Assembly (NCBI GenBank): GCA_003482555.1
Contig: DMYQ01000170.1
Coordinates: 1-5,015 of the forward strand
Length of the DNA stretch: 5,015 nt
Origin: Janthinobacterium sp.
GTDB lineage: Bacteria > Pseudomonadota > Gammaproteobacteria > Burkholderiales > Burkholderiaceae_D
Direction of reading: 5' to 3'
Shown one piece after another: positions 1 through 4,040 of this stretch; the stretch's first letter is position 1; each line of letters opens with the position of its first letter. The notes beneath the pieces are model-generated. The model was not told where the DNA came from, searched no databases, and was given only the letters and a program-made list of their open reading frames with translations. A program made the position numbers and the translations under genes.

Positions 1-1
1 G

Positions 2-563
2 CCGGGATTGCGCATCGTGCAATCGGCCAGCCCCTTCGAAGACGCTGACCTGGGGCATCATCGGCCAGCAAATCAATCTCTCCTTCGCCATCGCCCTGCG
101 CCGCACCTTCATCCTGCAAGCGGGGCGCCAACACAGCGGCGGCCTGTGGTGCTATCCGGAAGCGGCCGACGTGGCCCGCCTGAGCGTCGACACTTTGACC
201 GAGCGCAAATTTTCGCGCGCCAAGGCGGAAACCCTGCTGCGCCTGGCGCGTCTGGTCGACGAGGGCGCGCTGGCGCTGGACTTGCCGGCCGACGGCGACG
301 TCGCCCCGGTGTCGGCGGCGCTGCTGGCCGTGAAGGGCATCGGCCCCTGGACCGTGAATTACGCGCTGCTGCGCGGCTACGGCTACGCCGACTGCTCGCT
401 GCACGGCGACGTGGCGATCCGCGCCGCGCTGCAACGCCTGCTGGACGAGCCGCTCAAGCCGGATCAATCCCGCACCGAGCGCTGGTTGGCGCAATACCGG
501 CCGCACCGGACCATGGCGGCCGCCCATCTGTGGGCCAGTCTGCACCAGCGCCCCCACGAATAA
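2..563 (+). CDS. alkA: DNA-3-methyladenine glycosylase II (AlkA-like), 3' part, apparent frameshift
   Basis: Base-excision repair glycosylase that removes alkylated purines such as 3-methyladenine from DNA. The window opens inside the gene. Frame 2 reads PGLRIVQSASPFE (bases 2-40) and then loses similarity; frame 3 from base 42 reads TLTWGIIGQQINLSFAIA and stays open to the TAA at 561-563. Together they match the AlkA order PGLR...FE...I.GQ..s.a, so one extra G at about base 41 splits the frame. The helix-hairpin-helix is VKGIGPWTVNYALLRGYG (about 330-383), with a conserved Trp at 348-350. The catalytic Asp is in LHGDVAIR (codon 408-410), aligning with E. coli AlkA Asp238. The C-terminus, WLAQYRPHRTMAAAHLW, fits the family end. 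GTG at 171 is an internal codon, not a start. Family identity is secure from the motifs. Whether this is a real pseudogene or a sequencing error cannot be told here. Confidence 0.85.
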   Translation, partial: RDCASCNRPAPSKTLTWGIIGQQINLSFAIALRRTFILQAGRQHSGGLWCYPEAADVARLSVDTLTERKFSRAKAETLLRLARLVDEGALALDLPADGDVAPVSAALLAVKGIGPWTVNYALLRGYGYADCSLHGDVAIRAALQRLLDEPLKPDQSRTERWLAQYRPHRTMAAAHLWASLHQRPHE

Positions 564-568
564 ACTAC

Positions 569-587
569 CTGTCGGAATTTTTTACAG
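569..587. promoter_or_regulatory. imperfect dyad, possible activator (enhancer) site
   Basis: CTGTCGGAATTTTTTACAG is a 19-bp dyad centred on base 578. The outer CTGT/ACAG arms are perfect and the inner AA/TT pairs match, while three pairs between them do not. It ends about 74 bp before the -24/-12 promoter at 661-676, that is roughly -100 to -120 from the expected transcript start. That is the usual range for enhancer sites of sigma-54 activators of the NtrC class. PEP-CTERM genes are known to be controlled by the NtrC-type regulator PrsR with RpoN; assigning this dyad to PrsR is inference. A simple stem-loop downstream of alkA is an alternative, but the 11-nt loop makes a terminator unlikely. 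Confidence 0.35.
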
Positions 588-660
588 CGACCCCATCAAT
601 TCGATCTTGGCGCCACCCACTATGCTCCTAAGTAATTGAATAATATCTTTTATTTATATG

Positions 661-676
661 TGGAACGCTCCTTGCT
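661..676 (+). promoter_or_regulatory. sigma-54 (RpoN) -24/-12 promoter of the PEP-CTERM gene
   Basis: TGGAACGCTCCTTGCT matches the RpoN consensus TGGCACG-N4-TTGCW with one mismatch (A for C at the fourth base). The invariant GG (662-663) and GC (674-675) are separated by exactly 10 bases. Transcription should start near 686-690, leaving a leader of about 65 nt before ATG 755. The AT-rich stretch just upstream (631-660) contains TAAGTAATTGAAT (629-641), which resembles an IHF site with one mismatch, as expected for DNA bending at such promoters. RpoN control of exosortase substrates through PrsK/PrsR is established in related bacteria, which supports the call. Confidence 0.8.
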
Positions 677-694
677 CAGTATCCCAGTGAAGCA

Positions 695-718
695 GCCGGC
701 AGGAAACAAGCCTCCGGC
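695..718 (+). promoter_or_regulatory. hairpin in the 5' leader of the PEP-CTERM transcript
   Basis: GCCGG (695-699) pairs with CCGGC (714-718) and AGG (701-703) with CCT (711-713), with one bulged C and a 7-nt loop AAACAAG. This gives an 8-bp stem starting a few bases after the predicted transcript start. An alternative pairing AGCCGG (694-699) with CCGGCT (720-725) is also possible. There is no T-run, so it is not a terminator. A role in transcript stability is only a guess. Confidence 0.35.
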
Positions 719-754
719 ACCGGCTTTGTAATCCATCGGACACTGGAGATCGAC

Positions 755-1705
755 ATGAAAAAATTACTTTTGGCACTGGCGGTACTCGGCACCGTGGGCG
801 CGGCCAGCAACGCCCAGGCATTCGCCTATGCGCGCTCGCAAGACAACGTCACCAACTTCCTCCTCGACGTTACGCCGGGCATCAGCTTCATCGGGCCGGC
901 ATCGGTGAACAGCTTTGCCACCGCCTGCCTGCCCAGCACCAATTGCATGAGCACGGGCGGGCCCGGCTCGACCGCGTCGACGCCGGCCATGATCTTTTCC
1001 GGCATCGCGCCCACGCCCTATACCGACAACCATCTGAGCGCCACCTCGTTCGCGCTGGCCGACGCCCAGATCGTCTCGCAACAATTGTCCGGCCAGGCTT
1101 TCACCCACGCGACCAATGTCGCGGAAGGCAAGCTACTCGAAAACAATAGAGCGAATGCGGTAGCCGGCAATTCCTCGGCCACGGTGCTGCAATCGACGTT
1201 CGCCGTCGGCGGCACCGGCGGCACCGTCAATTTCAGCTTTGACGCCGCGCCCATGATCACGGCATGGCTGACGGCGGCGGCGATCGGCTCCCAGGCCGAA
1301 GGTATCCTGGCCGTCAACTTCAATATCGTCAACAGCAGCGGCGCCGTGGTGTTCAACTGGGCGCCGGACGGCGTCGTCAGCCCCAGTATTTTCGGCGGCA
1401 CGGAATCGGCCGACGCCTTCACCCTGAACACCACGCTGACGGCGCTGCCGGCCAATCCCGGCCCGCTGACCTACAATCCGGGCAATTGCGCCATCGGCGC
1501 GCCGCCGCCGGCCGGCTCGCCGGCGACGCGCTGCTTCAACGCCACCACCAATACCCTCGCCGCCGGCGTCTACACCCTGAATCTGGCGATGAGCGAAGCC
1601 GTCAATCTGCAACTGGTGCAAGTGCCGGAACCGGGCACCCTGTTCTTGCTGGGGATAGGTCTGGGCGCGGCCGGCATCGCGCGCCGGCGCCGCACGCAAG
1701 TGTGA
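755..1705 (+). CDS. PEP-CTERM sorting domain-containing surface protein
   Basis: A 316-residue exported protein. Residues 1-22 are a signal peptide: MKK, a Leu/Ala-rich core and cleavage after AQA (about residue 22). The C-terminus is a textbook PEP-CTERM signal: PEP at 291-293, a hydrophobic span at about 295-309 and RRRR at 310-313. Exosortase (EpsH/XrtA) and related transpeptidases recognise this tail, and substrates go to the cell surface or the exopolysaccharide matrix. The mature part is rich in Ala, Gly, Ser, Thr and Asn, typical of low-complexity beta-rich surface proteins. It has four Cys in two local pairs (58/64 and 245/260), which could form two disulfide-closed loops. ATG 755 is preceded by GGAG (745-748) at good spacing. 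The gene appears monocistronic, with its own sigma-54 promoter and a hairpin after its stop. No enzymatic motif is visible and the exact role is unknown. It may belong to one of the named PEP-CTERM subfamilies, but I cannot assign one. Confidence 0.9.
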   Translation: MKKLLLALAVLGTVGAASNAQAFAYARSQDNVTNFLLDVTPGISFIGPASVNSFATACLPSTNCMSTGGPGSTASTPAMIFSGIAPTPYTDNHLSATSFALADAQIVSQQLSGQAFTHATNVAEGKLLENNRANAVAGNSSATVLQSTFAVGGTGGTVNFSFDAAPMITAWLTAAAIGSQAEGILAVNFNIVNSSGAVVFNWAPDGVVSPSIFGGTESADAFTLNTTLTALPANPGPLTYNPGNCAIGAPPPAGSPATRCFNATTNTLAAGVYTLNLAMSEAVNLQLVQVPEPGTLFLLGIGLGAAGIARRRRTQV

Positions 1706-1732
1706 GGCGGACGCCGGAAGCGGCCGCCAAAG

Positions 1733-1812
1733 TCGGGAGAAACACCAAAAAGCCGCTGTCCCCTTACCGGGAAACAGCGGCTTCGCCGTTGCCGGGATAG
1801 CTATCGAACGGG
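1733..1812 (-). repeat. tRNA-3'-end-like + terminator repeat, copy 1
   Basis: Read on the minus strand, this is GTTCGATAGCTATCCCGGC followed by AAC (1809 down to about 1788), then a short spacer, a hairpin (1783-1750) and a T-rich tail ending in CTCCCGAC. The same order and nearly the same bases recur at 3700-3785 (copy 2). The tRNA-like block differs at 2 of 22 positions. The hairpin, its loop and its tail differ at only a few positions, apart from a short indel between the blocks. GTTCGAnnnC followed by a stem and GCAAC resembles a tRNA T-loop and acceptor end. The 5-base T-stem partner is missing, so this is not a functional tRNA. Confidence 0.7.
1742..1783 (-). terminator. rho-independent terminator after the histidine kinase gene
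   Basis: AAGCCGCTGT (1750-1759) pairs perfectly with ACAGCGGCTT (1774-1783), extended by CCC/GGG with two bulged A. On the minus strand it is followed by TTTTTGGTGTTT, so it terminates minus-strand transcription, that is the kinase gene at 1902-3032. On the plus strand the hairpin is followed by CGCCG without a T-run, so it would only weakly stop the PEP-CTERM transcript that converges on it. Confidence 0.85.
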
Positions 1813-1901
1813 CTGGAAAAATCCGCACGGACACGGCGCTTGGGAGGATGTGGCGTTACCGGCAATGACCTTGAGCGTATCGCAAGCATCCTCCACATCA
1901 C

Positions 1902-3032
1902 CTACCGGTCGCGGGGAAAGTTGACCGAAAAAACCGTTCCGTCATCCGCGCTCGAAGATACTGAAATAGTCCCGTTGTGGGCTTCAGCCGTCTCCTGCGC
2001 AATGAAAAGACCCAGACCCAGGCTTGTCTTGGGGCGGGAGTCCTCTTCAATGTCGGGGTCGAGTTGAACCAGGGGTTGGAAGATGGTCTTCAGCGATTCC
2101 GCCGGAATCACCGGCCCGAAGTTAGCGACCTTGATCGTGATGGCGTCCTCCAGTCCTGCCGCATCGAGCGTGACCTCATGGCCCTTCGCACCGTATTGGG
2201 CGGCATTGATCAAGAGGTTAGTCACCATCTGCTGCAAGCGGATACTGTCAAACGACGCTATGAGCTTGCCGCTCGGACGGAAAACGATCATGCTGCCGGG
2301 GTACATTGCCTGCGCATCGGCCACCGCCGCCTGACACACTTCCTTCGCATCGACCGTTGTCCGTACAGTGGGCATACCCGCTCCCATCTGCAAACTGGTG
2401 AAACCCAACAGGTCGGTCACCATCGCGCTCATCATGATCGCATTGCGTTTCACCTTTTGCCCAAGGGAAGCAATTTGTTCCTGCGACAATGATCGGCGCG
2501 TGAGCATTTCGCCAACCAGGGAAATTGTCGCAAGTGGCGCCCTCAAGTCGTGCCCCAGAACCGCCAGGAACAGTTCTCTGGTTCGATCCGCCCTCGCGGA
2601 GTATGTAACAATCGACTCCGCCAGCGCCTGGTCGATCGCCTCGTTGAAGCGAACCATTTCGTAAATTGTCGTCTCCGACATTTGTTGGACGCGCGATAAC
2701 CAAAGGCGCAGTACCGTTGCCCTGAGGGCGCGAAACTCAGAACTGAGCTGCAGCAGGGAAAAATTACTCGCTTGCCGAAGGCGACCGTGAATGGCCGCCG
2801 CGCTTTCCTCGTCACCCTGATCCACGTCATCGCCTTGGGATTTCTTGTACTGCTGTTGTTTGCTCTGGCTGGTCTCGATATCGATGGCGATGGCGCGCAG
2901 GATAGCCTCGGCATGATCGGTCAAGGCCAGGACAGACATCTCCGCGCCATCGGGGGCGGCTTTTTTGGCAAAAGATGTCCACTCAGCCAGGATTTCCGCC
3001 ATGTGGGAATCGATAAAGGATGCGAGGTTCAT
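1902..3032 (-). CDS. sensor histidine kinase with RsbRD-type N-terminal domain
   Basis: A 376-residue soluble kinase with no signal peptide or membrane span, so cytoplasmic. Residues about 5-145 are helical and match the RsbRD/RsbT co-antagonist N-terminal type (ILAEW near 14-18, DHAEAILRAIA at 39-49, SSEFRALRATVLRLW at 97-111). HisKA follows with the H-box FLAVLGHDLRAPL, phospho-acceptor His161. HATPase_c then shows the N-box QMVTNLLINAAQYG (Asn276 for Mg-ATP), a G1 box VANFGPVIP with Asn304 where Asp is usual, the F-box TIFQPL and the G2 box LGLGLFIAQ (about 338-346). The family normally senses a signal through the N-domain and phosphorylates a response regulator. No regulator gene is adjacent, so it is an orphan and its partner is unknown. 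ATG 3030-3032 is chosen because AAAGAG (3040-3045) lies 7 bases upstream and the alternative ATG at 3048 is out of frame. By eye it is less GC-rich than alkA and the PEP-CTERM gene, and it lies between the two tRNA-like repeats, so it may be acquired. Confidence 0.92.
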   Translation of the reverse strand: MNLASFIDSHMAEILAEWTSFAKKAAPDGAEMSVLALTDHAEAILRAIAIDIETSQSKQQQYKKSQGDDVDQGDEESAAAIHGRLRQASNFSLLQLSSEFRALRATVLRLWLSRVQQMSETTIYEMVRFNEAIDQALAESIVTYSARADRTRELFLAVLGHDLRAPLATISLVGEMLTRRSLSQEQIASLGQKVKRNAIMMSAMVTDLLGFTSLQMGAGMPTVRTTVDAKEVCQAAVADAQAMYPGSMIVFRPSGKLIASFDSIRLQQMVTNLLINAAQYGAKGHEVTLDAAGLEDAITIKVANFGPVIPAESLKTIFQPLVQLDPDIEEDSRPKTSLGLGLFIAQETAEAHNGTISVSSSADDGTVFSVNFPRDR

Positions 3033-3191
3033 GCGGGAACTCTTTCATGAAGAAAATACGGAAACTGTTCGTAATCCCTGACCAAGGACGGGATAGGATG
3101 GGACGAAGGGGCACAAAACCGCCAAGTCCGTAAGGGTAGGCAGGACAAGTGTACCCCGTTTTTCCGCTAATCCACTTTGCTTTCAGACATG
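3033..3191. other. intergenic region upstream of the kinase gene, no gene seen
   Basis: This stretch holds no credible reading frame. It must include the kinase promoter reading leftwards, but I see no convincing -35/-10 pair. The sequence TGTACCCCGTTTTTCCGC (about 3150-3167) looks like the kind of TG-starting end found on insertion sequences, but no matching inverted end was found in the window. It may be a scar where the rest of the integrase gene was lost. Confidence 0.4.
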
Positions 3192-3302
3192 CTATGTCCT
3201 TCCAAAGCTGGTGGCGGCAGTGCGGGCCATTCGCGCGGCCACCTGTTCAGTTTGACTGCCCGGCGGGTTCACCTTGCGGACGGAGGTGTCGCTGAGTGAC
3301 AT
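3192..3302 (-). pseudogene. remnant of a P4-type tyrosine integrase N-terminus
   Basis: A 36-codon frame from ATG (3302-3300) to TAG (3194-3192) begins MSLSDTSVRKVNPPG. This closely follows the start of tRNA-targeting P4-family integrases (M-A/S-L-T/S-D-T-x-V/I-R-x-A-K-P), the arm-DNA-binding domain. After about residue 14 the expected K-L-x-D-G-G-G-L-x-L segment is absent and the frame reads unrelated residues to an early stop. No catalytic R...H-x-x-R...Y region is present anywhere in the window, so it is a truncated remnant. Its place fits: it reads away from the 3' end of tRNA-fMet, about 210 bp from it, with candidate arm repeats (3356-3407) between. The match is short, so chance similarity is not excluded. 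Confidence 0.55.
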
Positions 3303-3354
3303 GGGAATAAGCGATCGGGTGGTCGCTCATTCGCCTATCTTGGAACGGCTACCT

Positions 3355-3408
3355 GTGGGGGCAACACCCTTGGGAGAAAACGCAGATGCCCCCCGATGTT
3401 GCCCCCAT
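3355..3408. repeat. inverted TGGGGGCAACA repeats, candidate integrase arm sites
   Basis: TGGGGGCAACA (3356-3366) and TGTTGCCCCCA (3397-3407) form a perfect 11-bp inverted repeat with a 30-bp loop. A partial form GATGCCCCCC lies between them (3385-3394). The 10-mer GTTGCCCCCA occurs again at 3837-3846 with a 9-base variant at 3849-3857. Short GC-rich repeats between a tRNA 3' end and an integrase start are where tyrosine integrases bind their arm sites; that identity is inference. A terminator is unlikely because of the long loop, although TTTTT does follow at 3408-3412. Confidence 0.55.
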
Positions 3409-3445
3409 TTTTGACCGGCTGTCAATCCGCGCACTGGGACGTCAA

Positions 3446-3486
3446 GAAACGAAAAAGCCGCGTTTCCCTAGTGAGGATCGCGGCTT
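3446..3486 (-). terminator. rho-independent terminator of tRNA-fMet
   Basis: AAGCCGCG (3455-3462) pairs perfectly with CGCGGCTT (3479-3486) around a 16-base loop. On the minus strand it is followed by TTTTTCGTTTC. It lies 24 bases past the CCA end of the tRNA. Its stem and the GGGAAA of its loop resemble the hairpins at 1750-1783 and 3718-3753, so the three may share an origin. Confidence 0.85.
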
Positions 3487-3510
3487 ATCGGACTGCATGA
3501 AACGTTTGTT

Positions 3511-3587
3511 TGGTTGCGGGGACAGGATTTGAACCTGTGACCTTCGGGTTATGAGCCCGACGAGCTGCCAGACTGCTCCACCCCGCA
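3511..3587 (-). tRNA. tRNA-fMet (CAT), initiator
   Basis: A 77-nt tRNA with encoded CCA (3513-3511). Reading on the minus strand: acceptor TGCGGGG with CCCCGCA; D-stem GAGC/GCTC with the A11-U24 pair; anticodon arm TCGGG-CTCATAA-CCCGA, giving anticodon CAT; variable AGGTC; T-arm ACAGG-TTCAAAT-CCTGT. The three GC pairs at the base of the anticodon stem (GGG/CCC) and the A11-U24 pair mark the initiator rather than elongator Met tRNA. Position 1 is U facing A72, a Watson-Crick pair in place of the C1 x A72 mismatch of E. coli initiator. It is a single-gene unit with a promoter at 3593-3621 and a terminator at 3446-3486. Confidence 0.96.
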
Positions 3588-3592
3588 GACGC

Positions 3593-3621
3593 ATTATATA
3601 GGGCTTTGTTGCAATGCGCAA
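3593..3621 (-). promoter_or_regulatory. sigma-70 promoter of tRNA-fMet
   Basis: On the minus strand a perfect TATAAT (3598-3593) lies 17 bases after TTGCGC (3621-3616), which shares TTG with the -35 consensus. Between the -10 box and the first tRNA base there are only five bases, GCGTC (3592-3588). This GC-rich discriminator is typical of stable-RNA promoters under stringent control. The usual start distance puts +1 on or within a base of the mature 5' end. A shifted reading of the box (TATATA, 3600-3595) gives a leader of about one base. Confidence 0.8.
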
Positions 3622-3707
3622 TGACTGGCGACACGTGCCGCCGACATGGCTGGCGACGGTGCATGCGGGGCGGGCGGCGTGCCGAAAACGTAGGCCAGGT
3701 CGGAGGG

Positions 3708-3753
3708 AAAAAACCAAAAAGCCGCTGTTCCCTTTCCAGGAAACAGCGGCTTT
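3708..3753 (-). terminator. rho-independent terminator within repeat copy 2
   Basis: AAAGCCGCTGT (3718-3728) pairs perfectly with ACAGCGGCTTT (3743-3753), giving 11 bp, extended by a few inner pairs. On the minus strand TTTTT, GG and TTTTTT follow (3720-3708), so it is a strong terminator for minus-strand transcripts arriving from the tssF side. It would insulate the tRNA-fMet promoter, about 90 bp further on, from read-through. Confidence 0.85.
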
Positions 3754-3758
3754 GCACA

Positions 3759-3775
3759 TTTGGTTGCGGGGACAG
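3759..3775 (-). other. 17-bp copy of the tRNA-fMet 3' end, possible attachment site
   Basis: TTTGGTTGCGGGGACAG here is identical to 3509-3525, which covers the CCA end, the 3' acceptor strand and the first T-stem bases of tRNA-fMet plus two bases beyond. The two copies are exactly 250 bp apart in the same orientation. After base 3775 the sequences differ (CTATC against GATTT) and then share GAAC. Such duplications of tRNA 3' ends are the usual core (att) sites of tRNA-integrating elements. GTTGCCCC repeats lie to its right, as expected if an element lies, or once lay, on that side. Confidence 0.6.
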
Positions 3776-3836
3776 CTATCGAACAAACCGTCAAAACCCG
3801 CATGAACAGGGCGTTTGCGTCGTATGGGCTATCTCG

Positions 3837-3857
3837 GTTGCCCCCAAAGTTGCCCCA
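3837..3857. repeat. tandem GTTGCCCC repeats, candidate integrase arm sites
   Basis: GTTGCCCCCA (3837-3846) and GTTGCCCCA (3849-3857) form two close direct repeats 12 bp apart. The first is the same 10-mer found on the other side of tRNA-fMet at 3398-3407 and inverted at 3356-3365. They lie about 60 bp to the right of the tRNA-end copy at 3759-3775. Arrangement and spacing suggest arm-type sites of a tyrosine integrase; no protein-binding evidence can be seen from sequence alone. Confidence 0.5.
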
Positions 3858-3858
3858 C

Positions 3859-4035
3859 TTAGCGCTTGCCTCGGCGGCGTGTGCAACAGCGCCTCAAATG
3901 CCAGCGGTTTTGATCGCGGTATACCTGCCCCATGCGCTCGAACTGGCTTTCTCTCAAAGATATCTGGCGCGGATCGTTGGCCGAAAACGCTGTCAAGCGC
4001 ACTCCCTGATCGGCATTGACGTTAGCTTTGGCGAT
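3859..4035 (-). pseudogene. unrecognised open fragment between tssF and the repeat region
   Basis: After an in-frame TAG at 4038-4036, a frame stays open for 58 codons to TAA at 3861-3859. It contains VNADQGVRLTAFSANDP and ISLRESQFERMGQVYRDQNR, whose composition looks like ordinary protein rather than antisense noise. The last residues (RRCCTRRRGKR) look random and the stop lies against the GTTGCCCC repeats, as if a gene had been cut there. There is no ATG in frame near the beginning and no clear ribosome site. I do not recognise the family, and it does not resemble TssG, the usual next gene. It may be a gene tail or chance. Confidence 0.3.
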
Positions 4036-4040
4036 CTATT

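Larger units (their letters stand above)
3700..3785 (-). repeat. tRNA-3'-end-like + terminator repeat, copy 2
   Basis: On the minus strand: GTTCGATAGCTGTCCCCGCA followed by ACCA (3784-3761), a short spacer, a hairpin (3753-3718), then GGTTTTTTCCCTCCGAC. It matches copy 1 (1733-1812) block by block and in the same direction, about 1.97 kb away. Its first part carries a full CCCCGCAACCA end like tRNA-fMet, but the sequence before the T-loop (GTTTG) cannot pair with GCTGT after it, and no D-arm or anticodon arm precedes it. It therefore looks like a severed or copied tRNA end that kept its terminator. Confidence 0.7.

Noticed and set aside
8..631. Plus-strand frame of 207 codons in the alkA region
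   Set aside because: Only its first 11 codons belong to alkA. After the extra base at 41 it reads an Arg/Ala/Pro-rich out-of-frame translation.
1133..1834. Minus-strand frame of 233 codons opposite the PEP-CTERM gene
   Set aside because: Arg/Gly/Ala-rich antisense shadow. Its first residues are only the translated repeat copy 1, which also explains the similar peptide at the other copy.
1813..1901. Possible small gene between the repeat and the kinase stop
   Set aside because: No frame with a plausible start and ribosome site; it reads as 3' untranslated sequence of the kinase gene.
3098..3133. Short peptide MGRRGTKPPSP, resembling the start of phage terminase small subunits
   Set aside because: Only 11 codons before a stop, no ribosome site and no further similarity in any frame.
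3186..3198. GACAT-GCT-ATGTC palindrome and nearby IS-end-like sequence
   Set aside because: Five-base arms are common by chance. No partner inverted repeat, target duplication or transposase is present.
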